A stretch of 64,000 nucleotides of DNA from Bacillus alkalisoli. Its GTDB lineage: Bacteria; Bacillota; Bacilli; Bacillales; Bacillaceae_I. The stretch lies in NCBI RefSeq assembly GCF_002797415.1, contig NZ_KZ454944.1, forward strand, positions 1,816,665 to 1,880,664. Reading direction: 5' to 3'. Of the stretch, positions 1 through 9,031 are shown piece by piece. The position numbers and the translations under genes are program-made. Numbering within the stretch: the first letter of the stretch is position 1; every line of letters starts with the position of its first letter. Below the pieces are notes generated by a model, which was given only the letters and a program-made list of their open reading frames with translations, was not told where the DNA came from and did not search any database.

Positions 1-504
1 TTAACAGCGAAAAATAAAACGTTAGATGCATTAGTGAGACCAATCCTAGACTTTATGCAAACTTTACCAAGTTTTGTATATTTAATTCCAGCTATCTTAC
101 TATTTGGCTTGGGAGAAGTACCGGCAGTTATTTCTACCTTTGTATTTGCTACACCTCCAGCAGTAAGAATGACAAGCTTAGGTATTAAGCAAGTACCAAC
201 AGATATGGTAGAAGCAGCTAAGGCTTTTGGATCCACACCTTGGCAAATGCTGACGAAGGTACAATTACCGATTGCTATTCCAACTATTATGGCTGGAGTC
301 AATCAAACTATTATGCTAGCACTTTCCATGGCTGTTATTGCCTCTATGATTGGTGCACCAGGTTTAGGTTCGACCGTTTTAGCGGGAATTTCTAGTGTAA
401 ACGTAGGAAAAGGGTTAGTCGGGGGACTAGGTATTGTAGTGTTAGCTATTATACTAGACCGCATTACACAAGGATTAGGTAATACAAAAAAGAGAAAAGG
501 GTGA
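1..504 (+). CDS. opuAB: Glycine betaine/proline ABC transporter permease, 5'-truncated by the window edge
   Basis: The reading frame is open from base 1 and the first in-window GTG is not the true start, so this is the C-terminal ~167 residues of a longer membrane permease. The family (OpuAB/ProW, BPD_transp_1) carries a compatible solute through the membrane, driven by an OpuAA-type ATPase that should lie left of the window. The EAA-like loop that contacts the ATPase is visible ([12 protein letters not shown], then [14 protein letters not shown]). Several hydrophobic segments follow, and the basic tail NTKKRKG ends the protein. The stop lies 7 bp before the binding-protein gene, so the two are co-transcribed. 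The osmoprotectant role is inferred from the family and from this neighbour. Confidence 0.93.
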   Translation, partial: LTAKNKTLDALVRPILDFMQTLPSFVYLIPAILLFGLGEVPAVISTFVFATPPAVRMTSLGIKQVPTDMVEAAKAFGSTPWQMLTKVQLPIAIPTIMAGVNQTIMLALSMAVIASMIGAPGLGSTVLAGISSVNVGKGLVGGLGIVVLAIILDRITQGLGNTKKRKG

Positions 505-511
505 GTGGGGA

Positions 512-1375
512 ATGAAGAAGATTAGTGTATTGTTTATTTTAGTTTTTACTATATTAGTAGGGTGTTCAAGTAATGATGGAAGTACAGGTGGAGATTCAAA
601 GGATGTAACGATTAAGTTTGGTGTGACACCTTGGACTAGTACAGTACCTCCAACAAAAGTAGCAAAATTACTTTTAGAAGACATGGGGTATAAAGTGGAG
701 GAAACAAACGCAGATGCAGGGGGAGTTTATACTGGCTTATCCCGTGGAGATTTAGATGTATTTATGGATTCATGGTTACCAGTTATGCATGCGAATTATA
801 TGGAGCAATTTGGGGACAATATAGCAAGTACTTCTATAAGTTATCTTGATGGAGAATTAGGTTGGGTTATTCCAACGTATGTAGAAGGAATCGACTCTGT
901 TGAAGATCTGATTGGTAATGAAGACTTATTTGATGGAAAGTTATACAGTATTGAAGAAGGTGCAGGTATGACCATGACATCTCGTGAAATGATTGAAGAA
1001 TTAGGACTAGACTTAGAAGTTGTTCCGTCAAGTGAAGGTGGAATGATAGCACAAGCACAACGTATGATGGCAAATGAAGAACCAGTACTATTTTTAGGAT
1101 GGAGACCACATCCAATGTTTGCGAATTATGACTTAAAGGTTTTACCAAGTCCGGAAGGCTTCTTTGATACTTCTGAAGTGCATGTTATTACGAATAATGA
1201 TTTAAAAGAAAAAGCTCCAGAGGCTTACGAATTCTTAAGTAATTGGAGTATGAACGTATCGGATATCGAAGCGATGATCGTACAAATCGAAGACGAAGGT
1301 CGCGATGCTGAAGAAGTTGCTCAAGAGTGGATTGATAACCACCAAGATGAAGTGAAAGCGATGACTGGTAATTAA
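512..1375 (+). CDS. opuAC: Glycine betaine ABC transporter substrate-binding lipoprotein
   Basis: A 287-residue extracytoplasmic binding protein of the OpuAC family. It starts with a lipoprotein signal peptide whose lipobox LVGC puts the lipidated cysteine at residue 18, so it is anchored to the outer face of the membrane. The mature part shows the betaine-binding tryptophan pattern of the family: PWTST near residue 41, SWLP near 88 and GWRPHP near 197, which form the aromatic cage for the quaternary amine. The ATG is preceded by GAGTGGGG. It is the last gene of the operon, followed directly by a strong terminator. Choline or proline betaine could also be bound. Confidence 0.95.
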   Translation: MKKISVLFILVFTILVGCSSNDGSTGGDSKDVTIKFGVTPWTSTVPPTKVAKLLLEDMGYKVEETNADAGGVYTGLSRGDLDVFMDSWLPVMHANYMEQFGDNIASTSISYLDGELGWVIPTYVEGIDSVEDLIGNEDLFDGKLYSIEEGAGMTMTSREMIEELGLDLEVVPSSEGGMIAQAQRMMANEEPVLFLGWRPHPMFANYDLKVLPSPEGFFDTSEVHVITNNDLKEKAPEAYEFLSNWSMNVSDIEAMIVQIEDEGRDAEEVAQEWIDNHQDEVKAMTGN

Positions 1376-1390
1376 TTTTTAAAATGGTAA

Positions 1391-1432
1391 GGATGAATCA
1401 AAGGGAAAAGCCTTTTGATTCATCCTTTTTTT
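1391..1432 (+). terminator. Rho-independent terminator of the opuA operon
   Basis: GGATGAATCAAAGG pairs with CCTTTTGATTCATCC across a short loop and is followed by a run of T. It starts 16 bp after the opuAC stop. Confidence 0.92.
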
Positions 1433-1560
1433 ATGAAAACCTTTACAAAATCTTTTTGAAAGGATATAAATAAAAAAAATAGCTGCATATATTGTAACAG
1501 AGGTTAGAATAAATATTATTTGATTTTACTCAAAATATACAGAAAAGGGGGTTGTTCTTG

Positions 1561-3534
1561 ATGCAAAGGTCCGGCTTTCTATTGCTTTCTTATTTTGTTG
1601 CTTCCTTACTGTTTATGGAGATACTATTTCGTATCATTTCAGATAACCATGCGATTGAACTTATTTCAACAGGGCTATTTTATTCAACCTTATTTTCTAT
1701 TTCATTAGCATTTTTACTATGTGTTTTTGTATCTACTAAGTGGATTACGTTAAATAAGATTCTTACCATAATTGTTTTATTTATAATGGGTATTCTTTAC
1801 ACCAGTCAATTTATATACCACGATGTATTCAAAACCATCTATAACTTTTCGTCTGCTGGGAATGCTGGGCAAGTTTTTGGGTTTAAGGATACAATGTTTC
1901 GAACAATTAAATTGAATTTCCATTGGATTTTACTTACATTATTACCCGCGATCCTACTTCCATTCCTTTTCATACGAAATAAAATGACATTCCATCCATT
2001 TAAAAAACAAGTAGTTCTTCTTTATCTCTTCTTATTCTTCTTATTTCATTCTGTTGGTCTTTTATTTATTTCATTTGGAGATGATCATCAGGCGAATTCT
2101 GCTTATGATCTTTACTATAAAAGTAGTTCCCCTGTTTTATCTGTAGATCGTTTAGGGCTGTTTACTACTTTAAGGTTAGATATTCAACGTCACGTGACGA
2201 AATGGAGCCCTAGTGTAAACATTCCATTACCACCTGTTGAGGCTGGGGGGAAAACAGAAGAGGAGAAAAAGCCCCCAAATAATAAAGAAGTTGAGATAAA
2301 ATACAATGAACTAGAAATTGATTTTGATACATTAATAGAGAAAGAACAAGACGAGGGAATAAAACAATTACATTACTACTTCCAACAACGCCAACCTTCA
2401 AAAAAGAATGAATACACTGGGAAATTTGAAGGGTACAATTTCATTTTTATCACTGCAGAAGCGTTTGCTCCTTATGCTGCACATAAAGAAGTAACACCAA
2501 CTCTTTACAAACTAGTAAATGAGGGATTTCGTTTTACAGATTTCTATGTACCTACTTGGGATGTGAGTACTTCTGACGGTGAATATGTAGCAACCACTGG
2601 GCTTATACCGAAGCCAGCCGTTTGGAGCTATTCTCGTTCAAGCAAAAATCATCAACCGTTCGCTATGGGGAATCAATTAAGAGCCCTAGGTTACACAACG
2701 AAAGCGTATCATAATTATACCTATTCGTATTACGACCGAGATAAATCGCATCCTAATATGGGATATGATTATAAGGGGATTGGGAATGGCTTAAATGTAG
2801 AAAAGTCATGGCCTCCTTCTGATTTAGAAATGATGAAAGAAACCATTCCAGAATTTATCCATTCCGAATCATTTCATGTATACTACATGACAGTAAGCGG
2901 GCATTTAGAATACAATTTCTTCGGTCAAGCAATGGCATGGAAAAATAAAAGCTATGTGGACCATTTAGATCTTTCAACGCAAGCACAAGCCTATCTTGCG
3001 ACACAAGTTGAATTTGATTTAGCAATGGAATACCTTTTGAACGAATTAGAGGCAGCAGGAGTGTTAGAGAATACGTTGATTGTGATAAGTGCGGACCATT
3101 ATCCATATGGATTGGATTTTGAAACGATAAATGAATTATCAGGCAAAGAAGTGGATATCGACTTCGGCATTCACAAAAGTGAACTAATTATTTATGCGCA
3201 TGGCGAGGAGAGCATTGTTATTAATGAACCAACCTCTAGCCTTGATATTATGCCTACCATCTCAAATCTATTAGGAATAGAATTCGATTCTCGTTTACTA
3301 ATGGGAAGAGATATATTCTCTGATATAGAACCATTAGTTATCTTTAGAGATAGAAGCTTTATTACAAAAGAAGGAAAGTACCTTTCTCGTACAGGGGAAT
3401 TTACTCCAAATGAAGGTACGGATGTGGACCAGCCGTATATAGATCGTATAGCAAACGATGTAAACCAACGCTTTTATGTTTCTTCTAGAATACTAGACTT
3501 GGATTATTATAGAAGACTTTTATTTGATAAATAA
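1561..3534 (+). CDS. LTA synthase family membrane sulfatase-fold protein
   Basis: A polytopic N-terminal half with about five hydrophobic segments (residues 1-180) is followed by a linker rich in P, E and K and an extracellular sulfatase/alkaline-phosphatase-fold domain from about residue 295. The catalytic layout of LtaS-type phosphoglycerol transferases is visible: Glu300 (ITAEAF), candidate nucleophile Thr337 (STSDGE), and the metal pair Asp512-His513 (SADHYPYG). LtaS enzymes move glycerol phosphate from phosphatidylglycerol onto lipoteichoic acid, and this paralogue may make the primer or act on another polymer. I chose the ATG because AGGGGG lies 10 bp upstream, while an earlier TTG at 1552 has no spacing. 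It appears to be a single-gene unit. Confidence 0.85.
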   Translation: MQRSGFLLLSYFVASLLFMEILFRIISDNHAIELISTGLFYSTLFSISLAFLLCVFVSTKWITLNKILTIIVLFIMGILYTSQFIYHDVFKTIYNFSSAGNAGQVFGFKDTMFRTIKLNFHWILLTLLPAILLPFLFIRNKMTFHPFKKQVVLLYLFLFFLFHSVGLLFISFGDDHQANSAYDLYYKSSSPVLSVDRLGLFTTLRLDIQRHVTKWSPSVNIPLPPVEAGGKTEEEKKPPNNKEVEIKYNELEIDFDTLIEKEQDEGIKQLHYYFQQRQPSKKNEYTGKFEGYNFIFITAEAFAPYAAHKEVTPTLYKLVNEGFRFTDFYVPTWDVSTSDGEYVATTGLIPKPAVWSYSRSSKNHQPFAMGNQLRALGYTTKAYHNYTYSYYDRDKSHPNMGYDYKGIGNGLNVEKSWPPSDLEMMKETIPEFIHSESFHVYYMTVSGHLEYNFFGQAMAWKNKSYVDHLDLSTQAQAYLATQVEFDLAMEYLLNELEAAGVLENTLIVISADHYPYGLDFETINELSGKEVDIDFGIHKSELIIYAHGEESIVINEPTSSLDIMPTISNLLGIEFDSRLLMGRDIFSDIEPLVIFRDRSFITKEGKYLSRTGEFTPNEGTDVDQPYIDRIANDVNQRFYVSSRILDLDYYRRLLFDK

Positions 3535-3569
3535 GCGAAAATGTAAAGGTCCTATTCTCTTGCAATATT

Positions 3570-3620
3570 AGGTGCCTGAGCCCCAGTGTATTTAAAGTAT
3601 TAGCCAGGGGGGAGGTACCT
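3570..3620. repeat. Inverted-repeat hairpin downstream of the LtaS-like gene
   Basis: AGGTGCCTGAGCCCC and CAGGGGGGAGGTACCT form an imperfect stem around an AT-rich loop. No long T run follows. It resembles the other CCCC...GGGG hairpins near gene ends at 15093, 41150 and 41255. Confidence 0.5.
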
Positions 3621-3716
3621 TAATGTTGTGAAAGGAATTACAATTTTTAGCAGGTGATTTTGTTTTTAAAGAGAATATTTAATATAAATAAGCAAGAAAT
3701 TAAAGGAGGAAACAAT

Positions 3717-4106
3717 TTGAGCCAAGTATGTGTTATTGGTATTTATGTACCTAATATTCAGAAGGCTATTGATTTTTACACTACAGTTTTAGGCTTCGAA
3801 GTAAATAAACAATATGGGAATAAGATTGTAACACTCGTTAACGGAAATCTACCAATAGTTTTAGAGGAATCGGAAAAATTTTCATACAATGCAAATAGCA
3901 ATACTACAGGAGTAGCTTTAGGATTAAAAACAGAGGATATTGAACACACAGTAAAAATGTTAAAAGAACATAAAGTTGATTTCATTTTGGATGAGCCTAC
4001 TAAATGTCCTCCAGGAAAATATATTAGTTTTCGAGATCCATTCGGAAATGTCTTAGAATATCTACAATTTGACGTCGAAGGGACAGACCCCTCGATGCAT
4101 CAATGA
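3717..4106 (+). CDS. VOC family (glyoxalase/dioxygenase-fold) protein
   Basis: A 130-residue single-module vicinal oxygen chelate protein. The pattern of the fold is clear: an opening strand (CVIGIYVPNIQKAIDFY), GFEV, a middle strand with LGLKTED, and the closing KYISFRDPFGNVLEYLQF, whose glutamate is the usual metal ligand. Such proteins are glyoxalase-like enzymes or drug-binding resistance proteins, and the substrate cannot be told. I chose TTG at 3717 because AGGAGG stands 7 bases upstream; a more distant in-frame start at 3654 has no such site. The last residues (EGTDPSMHQ) and the stop codon lie inside a copy of the dispersed GTGTCTGACCCC repeat, so the native C-terminus has probably been replaced. 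Confidence 0.8.
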   Translation: MSQVCVIGIYVPNIQKAIDFYTTVLGFEVNKQYGNKIVTLVNGNLPIVLEESEKFSYNANSNTTGVALGLKTEDIEHTVKMLKEHKVDFILDEPTKCPPGKYISFRDPFGNVLEYLQFDVEGTDPSMHQ

Positions 4107-4130
4107 ATCTTGGTGTCTGACCCCCTTGGT
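4078..4130. repeat. Dispersed repeat, GTGTCTGACCCC family, copy 1
   Basis: It carries GGGACAGACCCCTCGATGCA, then a TGAATC core, then GGTGTCTGACCCCC. It overlaps the end of the VOC gene and supplies its stop codon. Confidence 0.7.
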
Positions 4131-4142
4131 GCGTTAAGAAAA

Positions 4143-4175
4143 GGTGTCATCCCGACGTATTTGGGGATGGCACCG
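4143..4175. terminator. Hairpin between the VOC gene and a TipAS remnant
   Basis: GGTGTCATCCC pairs with GGGATGGCACC over the loop GACGTATTTG. It could serve as a terminator in either direction, but no clear T tract is present. Confidence 0.45.
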
Positions 4176-4178
4176 CAC

Positions 4179-4411
4179 TTAATTTTTAAATCCTGTATAG
4201 ACATGAATAGCATCTCTTAAAAATTCAGCGACCCCCTCCTGATCTTTATCATAGTAGGCTTTAAATCTTTCGTCATCTACATAAATCCGGACAACACCAG
4301 CATGAGCCTCTTTACTGTATTCAGACCAGTAGAATGTTAGCCATCTTTTATGCAAATCAGCTGCTTTTTGTGCAAGATCACTCGAAGGATCACCCGTTTT
4401 AAAAGCTTAAC
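4179..4411 (-). pseudogene. Remnant of a MerR-family regulator: TipAS domain C-terminus
   Basis: Reading the minus strand from about 4411 gives 75 residues that end at a TAA. They show the close of a TipAS antibiotic-recognition domain: WSEYSKEAHAGV, IYVDDERFKAYYDK, EGVAEFLRDAI. The frame is closed by a stop just upstream (near 4413), and coding-like sequence continues in another frame for a few codons. The N-terminal MerR DNA-binding domain is absent. The fragment lies between two repeat elements. The family identity is recognised from these motifs only. Confidence 0.7.
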
Positions 4412-4617
4412 GGTATATTCTATCTTTTCACCTTCTACCTAAACTTTACTTTACACCTTAACGTTGCGTTAATGTAAATAGGTAATTTTAAATAACTGCG
4501 TCTAAGGGCCAGAGTACGTAAAAGTATCACTTACTGAATCAGTTAATAATGGTGTCACTATTGTTGAAACGAAAATAAGTCTTGAGGTTCAACTGACATA
4601 AAAGTTTGTTTATAGCT

Positions 4618-5096
4618 GAACTTCATAAGGCCAATGAAGTTCAATCGTGATAAAAAAATGATAGTAGTTGAACTTCATAAGGCCGATGAAGTTCAATCGT
4701 GATAAAAAAATGACAGTAGATGAACTTCATAAGGCCGATGAAGTTCATTTGGCATAAAAAAATGTTTGCAGATGAACTTCATAAGGCCAATGAAGTTCAA
4801 TCGTGATAAAAAAATGATAGTAGATGAACTTCATAAGGCCAATGAAGTTCAATCGTGATAAAAAAATGATAGTAGATGAACTTCATAAGGCCGATGAAGT
4901 TCATTTGGCATAAAAAAATGTTTGCAGATGAACTTCATAAGGGCGATGACGTTCATTTTGCATAAAAAAATGTTTGCAGCTGAACTTCATAAGGCCAGTG
5001 AAGTTCAATCGTGATAAAAAAATGATAGTAGATGAACTTCATAAGGCCGATGAAGTTCATTTGGCATAAAAAAATGTTTGCAGAGGAACTTCATTT
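4618..5096. repeat. Tandem array I: ten palindromic units, exact 52-bp period
   Basis: The palindrome TGAACTTCAT-N7-ATGAAGTTCA starts again at 4618, 4670, 4722, 4774, 4826, 4878, 4930, 4982, 5034 and 5086, which is exactly 52 bp each time. The last unit is cut after its left arm. Between palindromes there are only two spacer types: one with ATCGTGATAAAAAAATGATAG and one with TTGGCATAAAAAAATGTTTG. Each unit holds one run of seven A. There is no coding sequence in the array. Confidence 0.95.
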
Positions 5097-5277
5097 AATA
5101 TAAAAGTAGAATCTTGGTGTCTGACACCTTTGTCCGTTTTATCTTGATAATGGCTATTTTTCTGTTTTATGAGCAAGCAAAAATACTACTTGTTAATTGA
5201 TTACAAATCCATGGTTAAGCAAGCTTTATCTGGGAAATATAAGGAGGTATCAAACGAAAAAGGTGTGATAATGAAAC

Positions 5278-5859
5278 ATGAATGAAAAACAAGAAAAAAT
5301 GCTACAAACTATTCGGGATGCTAAGGAAAGTATCTCTAAAATGGCAGTAGAATATTGGAAATTGTACTCCTGGTTCGATGATTGGCAATTTTGGGTTGTT
5401 GCAACAATGTTAATTGTTCCACTGATTGTCCTATTTATTAAAATAGATAGGAGCAAAATGCTTCTACTTGGGTTTTATGGGTTAAATTATCACATTTGGT
5501 TCGCTTATACGAATTCAGCAGGGATTAGAATGGGATTGTGGGAGTACCCATACGAAATTCTCCCGATTTTACCTAGTTTTGCTTTAGATGCCTCGCTAGT
5601 ACCGGTTGCTTATATGCTCATATATCAATGGACGATTAATCATAGAAAGAATTTTTATTTGTACTCTACTTTATTATCAGCTGTTTTTGCATTTATATTA
5701 AAACCTATACTAGTAAGCCACAATTTCTTTAGAATGTTTGAGTTTGTAAACTACTTTTATTTGTTCTTATTCTACGTAGGTTTTTTTGTAATTTCTAAGT
5801 TGATTACAAACTTGTTTCTAAAGCTTCAGAAAAGTGCATCGAAAGGACATACCCTTTGA
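5278..5859 (+). CDS. CBO0543-like integral membrane protein
   Basis: A 193-residue protein with a short soluble N-terminus and about five hydrophobic segments. The spacing of aromatic residues, the HIWFAYTN stretch and the LWEYPYEILP stretch resemble the CBO0543 family of small Bacillus membrane proteins, whose function is unknown. The start is the ATG after AAGGTG. A four-codon leader (ATG AAA CAT GAA TGA) begins 7 bases earlier and overlaps it. The last residues (ASKGHTL) and the stop are in a dispersed-repeat copy, so the native end is probably lost. Confidence 0.7.
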   Translation: MNEKQEKMLQTIRDAKESISKMAVEYWKLYSWFDDWQFWVVATMLIVPLIVLFIKIDRSKMLLLGFYGLNYHIWFAYTNSAGIRMGLWEYPYEILPILPSFALDASLVPVAYMLIYQWTINHRKNFYLYSTLLSAVFAFILKPILVSHNFFRMFEFVNYFYLFLFYVGFFVISKLITNLFLKLQKSASKGHTL

Positions 5860-5893
5860 TGTATAAGTGAATTGTGGTGTCTGACCCCATGGT
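5846..5893. repeat. Dispersed repeat, GTGTCTGACCCC family, copy 2
   Basis: The segment AAAGGACATACCCTTTGATG, then AAGTGAATTGTGG, then TGTCTGACCCC matches copy 1 in order and spacing. It supplies the 3' end of the preceding gene. Confidence 0.65.
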
Positions 5894-5905
5894 TCATAAA
5901 GTAAA

Positions 5906-5940
5906 AAACTCCCAAGTCTAATTAGACAGGGAGTTTATTT
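5906..5940. terminator. Bidirectional terminator between convergent genes
   Basis: AAACTCCC and GGGAGTTT form the stem, with an inner GTCTA/TAGAC stem. T runs are present on both sides. It serves the plus-strand membrane gene and the minus-strand STAS gene. Confidence 0.85.
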
Positions 5941-5978
5941 CTAATGCTAAATTATTTTATACTGTCACACAATTAATT

Positions 5979-6998
5979 TTACACAAGCTGTCTTCCCATT
6001 TTGGCTAGTGCGTATTGAATGCCGTGTTGCAACGTTTGGAAGAAATAAAATTTCGAGAAATCAATGTTTGACTTAGAAATAGACATACTCAGTTCGGAAG
6101 AGATTCCTACGAGGATTACATCTGTTCCGATTAATTTAGAAGCTAGGCATATTTTTTCAATAAAGCTAGTTGTGTTTTCACAAATATTTCGATCTATACC
6201 TGTTAAATCCAATATTAAATAATTTGCTTTGTATGAAGGGAGGTTATTTAATGTTTTTTCAACTAATTCTTCCGAACGTTCTAAATCATATTTCCCTACT
6301 AATGGAACAACAACAATTCCTTCCAGTACTGGGATGATAGGAGAGGAAATTTGTTTAACAAGTTCCTGTAGTTCTCTCGTTTTGTCATTAACCATGCTTT
6401 CTAATTTAACGATTTGTTCCGATTCTTTTTTTCTTGCTAGTTGGTGTATATTTTCTGTAACTGTAATATCAGATGGAAAGTAATTAATAACCGTATGTTC
6501 ATTACCTTCCACCTGGTATTTTATTACTTTATACCAAATATTCTTATTAAATAATCCGGAAAATACGCCTGCAAAGTGCGCAGGAAGAAAGTTTCCACCA
6601 GTTGTTTTACCTTGAGCCACATTTAATTTGTGCTCCCAACTATCTTTTAATAGCACGGTAACTGTTTTAGCGTCAAAATCTAAGTTTTCAATTGTAGTAC
6701 GTCCCCACCCTGCAGCTGCATATGTACTTGCAATGGCTTCCGCTGCTTCTGCAACACTAACTTGCTTCATTTTCTCAAAAAATTCACCAACAACAAGTCC
6801 TTGGCGAAATCCTGTTGCTTCAAAAACTAAATTGGATGATTCTTCACCTGAGATTTCCTCTATGGTATCAAAGAACGTTTTCATTGCTGTTGTTATCCAA
6901 AAAAGAACAGAATCTCTTTCTTCAAAAAGAAATTCTCCTTTTTCTACATCCCATTTAAATTCAGTTCCTTCGATTTTTATACTTGTCTTATCCGCCAT
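5979..6998 (-). CDS. RsbR-type protein: V4R-like sensor domain plus STAS domain
   Basis: A 339-residue protein with an N-terminal part (about residues 40-180) whose pattern FEATGFRQGLVVGEFF and ETWGRT-like AGWGRTTIENL resembles V4R/haem-NO-like small-molecule domains. A short coiled linker (SEQIVKLESMVNDKTRELQELVKQIS) leads to a C-terminal STAS domain (IPVLEGIVVVPLVG, then YLILDLTGI, then GTDVILVGIS). This is the architecture of RsbR paralogues of the stressosome that controls SigB. The usual phosphorylated Thr region reads NICENTTSFI here, so Thr candidates exist but are shifted. The start is supported by GAGGGGG upstream. It appears monocistronic. The ligand is unknown. Confidence 0.8.
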   Translation of the reverse strand: MADKTSIKIEGTEFKWDVEKGEFLFEERDSVLFWITTAMKTFFDTIEEISGEESSNLVFEATGFRQGLVVGEFFEKMKQVSVAEAAEAIASTYAAAGWGRTTIENLDFDAKTVTVLLKDSWEHKLNVAQGKTTGGNFLPAHFAGVFSGLFNKNIWYKVIKYQVEGNEHTVINYFPSDITVTENIHQLARKKESEQIVKLESMVNDKTRELQELVKQISSPIIPVLEGIVVVPLVGKYDLERSEELVEKTLNNLPSYKANYLILDLTGIDRNICENTTSFIEKICLASKLIGTDVILVGISSELSMSISKSNIDFSKFYFFQTLQHGIQYALAKMGRQLV

Positions 6999-7252
6999 GC
7001 TATTTTCCCCCTCGTATAAAATTCTTTATATTTGAATCGATTTCATAATTACGGTTCTTTTAGTGAAAAACGAATTATCTTCTCTAAAAAACATAGTATG
7101 TTCATCTTTGAGAGTCTTCACAAGTGAATAGAGCCTTAAAATTCGTTTTTCGTGTAGTAATGATTCTTTATGAAACGGACTCATGTAGATGGATAACCTC
7201 ATTATAAAGGATTAAATAAAAACATGTCTATAAAAGTGGTTATGTGTCACGA

Positions 7253-7316
7253 AGTGCACCGAGGAGACAGACCCTTTGAGGCATTATTGAATTGCGGTGT
7301 CTGACCCCTCGATACA
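7253..7316. repeat. Dispersed repeat, GTGTCTGACCCC family, copy 3
   Basis: It carries GAGACAGACCCTTTGAGGCA, then TGAATTGCGG, then TGTCTGACCCCTCGATACAC. It abuts the stop codon of the minus-strand phosphoesterase fragment. Confidence 0.7.
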
Positions 7317-7718
7317 CTATTCACTCTTTAATAACTCTAACTGAATTTCTATTATTTCTGGTCTATTAAAAATTCTAAACGGTATGATGCTATTACCGAG
7401 CCCTCTGTTGACAATCATGACGGTGTTATCTTTAGTATGTGTACCTGCTGTATATTTCGGAAAGAACCCGTGATTAGGAGCGACTAATCCACCTACGAAT
7501 GGGATTCTAACTTGTCCAACGTGGGCATTGCCTGATAAAACGAGTTCCAAACTATACTGGACATCTAAAGAAAAAAATTCAGGTCGATGGGACAGTAGTA
7601 TTTTGAAACTATCATGATCGAGTCCGTCTAACGTATCTTCTAAAGCTTCCTTAATAATTCCTGACTCACCATAACTGTCATTTGTTTTGGCAGGTTCATC
7701 AATTCCAACTATATGCAT
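7317..7718 (-). pseudogene. Metallophosphoesterase, C-terminal fragment
   Basis: These 133 residues carry the second half of a calcineurin-like phosphoesterase: ILLSHRPEFF (metal-binding His), then LVLSGNAHVGQVRIP, where families normally have GH-T/A-H and the first His is Asn here, then NRGLGNSIIPFRIFNRPEI. The N-terminal half with the D-H, GD and GNH metal motifs is missing, and upstream sequence does not restore it, so the gene is decayed. YkuE/YaeI-type enzymes are the closest pattern. The change from His to Asn in the metal motif also argues against activity. Confidence 0.75.
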
Positions 7719-7854
7719 TTGACTATTACTACAATTACCTATATAAGAGATGATGATTACATGAAGAAGAAACTCATAAGAAAGTTAACCTTATGCTTAC
7801 TGGCTATTTTCATCTTTATTTTTTCCTATATTTTCAAAATAATTCTATTGTGAC

Positions 7855-8096
7855 AACAGAAACAACGATTAACTATTATTCTATTGTTGCCGTTATATGC
7901 GGTGCTGATTTGGGCGTATCTTGATCCGGAGGATAGTATGAAATTCGGGCAGAAATGGCAGTACAAAGGGGAGCCGGAGTAATCTGATATGGCCATAGCT
8001 TATACGAAGTTTGTGGCGAAGTTTGGTTTGATTTTCTTAACTGTTATTGTAGGAGCTTCTATTTTTGAAAGTCATTTAGTTAGGTTTTTCTGTTTG
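7855..8096 (+). pseudogene. Degenerate small membrane protein (DUF6199-like pattern)
   Basis: In one frame the sequence reads LTIILLLPLYAVLIWAYLD, then PEDSMKFGQKWQYKGEPE, a TAA stop, then SDMAIAYTKFVAKFGLIF and a second hydrophobic stretch. The W.YKGEPEPSD pattern and two membrane segments suggest a ~90-residue two-helix protein. The stop interrupts the EPE-SD motif, and there is no start codon in frame. The first codons of the same gene recur at 21414. The DUF6199 label is tentative. Beyond it, up to 8400, I see only a 37-codon open frame near 8213 without homology I recognise. Confidence 0.55.
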
Positions 8097-8401
8097 TAAC
8101 GCAGCGGACAATGACGTTAGGATTTTTAAGTCTTATTTTCATAGTCATTTTTCCGTTTATTATTAAGTTAAGTGAGAAGGATGAAAGTTTGTGGTGAGTA
8201 AAAACAAAGATATATGTTGAAAGACGATGATCAAATAATATACTTTGTCTACAATATTAACTGGTTATTACCTAAAGATATCCAAGAGGAAGCAGGAAGT
8301 AATAAAAATCCTTTCGGAGTTGCCTGAAGATAAAGTACACTTACATTTATTAGTCCCTATATACAACTTACATTGAACCCAAACTAGTTAAAACAAGAAA
8401 C

Positions 8402-8880
8402 GGTCCATAGCCCAACCAAAAGTACCGATAGAGGTTAAAAGTATAGAAAGGAGTCCAAAAAGTACCTATAGAACGAAAAAAAGTATCCATTGGAGTAGAA
8501 AAAAGTATCCATAGCCCAACCAAAAGTACCGATAGAGGTTAAAAGTATAGATAGGAGTCCAAAAAGTAGCTATAAAACGAAAAAAAGTATCCATTGGAGT
8601 AGAAAAAAGTATCCATAGCCAATCAAAAAGTACCGATAGAAGTTAAAAGTATAGATAGGAGTCCAAAAAGTAGCTATAGAACGAAAAAAAGTATCCATTG
8701 GAGTAGAAAAAAGTATCCATAGCCAATCAAAAAGTACCGATAGAAGTAAAAAGTATAGATAGGAGTCCAAAAAGTAGCTATAGAACGAAAAAAAGTATCT
8801 ATTGGAGTAGAAAAAAGTATCCATAGCCAATCCAAAAGTACCGATAGAAGTAAAAAGTATAGATAGGGTGTCCAAAAAGC
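8402..8880. repeat. Tandem array with 104-bp period built from ~20.8-bp monomers
   Basis: The segment GTATCCATAGCC starts at 8505, 8609, 8713 and 8817, exactly 104 bp apart, with an earlier degenerate unit from 8402. Inside each unit the motif AAAAGTA-NNNATAG recurs five times (AAAAGTATCCATAG, AAAAGTACCGATAG, AAAAGTATAGATAG, AAAAAGTAGCTATAG, AAAAGTATCCATTGG), so the monomer averages 20.8 bp. Each monomer begins with an A tract. Minus-strand open frames here (8570-8889) are only a by-product of the repeat. Confidence 0.95.
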
Positions 8881-8992
8881 ACCTGTCACTGGTCTTTATT
8901 TTCGATTTGGCAGTTATTCGAATCGAAAGAATCGTTAGTAACTTCAGATCCCCAAAATCACATTTGACAATCTAAAGATGCATGTATTAAAT

Positions 8993-9018
8993 TATATATA
9001 GACCAGTTGTTATAAAAG
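8993..9018. promoter_or_regulatory. Likely operator of the TetR regulator (half-degenerate LmrA/YxaF-type box)
   Basis: ATATATAGACCAGTTGTTAT lies just before the TetR start and matches the perfect box at 9641 in its left half (ATATATAGACYRGT). The right half is degenerate. This placement predicts autoregulation. Confidence 0.6.
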
Positions 9019-9031
9019 TGAGGTAAGTGTT

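Noticed and set aside
4618-5096. CRISPR array
   Set aside because: The regular palindromic repeats look CRISPR-like, but the spacers are only two alternating sequences rather than unique ones, and no cas gene is present.
6628-7035. 135-residue plus-strand protein
   Set aside because: It is the antisense shadow of the V4R-STAS gene, whose motifs and ribosome site are clear.
7761-7853. 30-codon plus-strand frame (lysine start plus a hydrophobic helix)
   Set aside because: It looks like a signal-anchor start, but no downstream domain or terminator follows. It is most likely debris next to the phosphoesterase fragment.
8570-8889. Minus-strand hydrophobic proteins of 71-101 residues
   Set aside because: They are translations of the 104-bp tandem array (repeated FYSYFLDSY-like blocks), without a ribosome site or independent homology.
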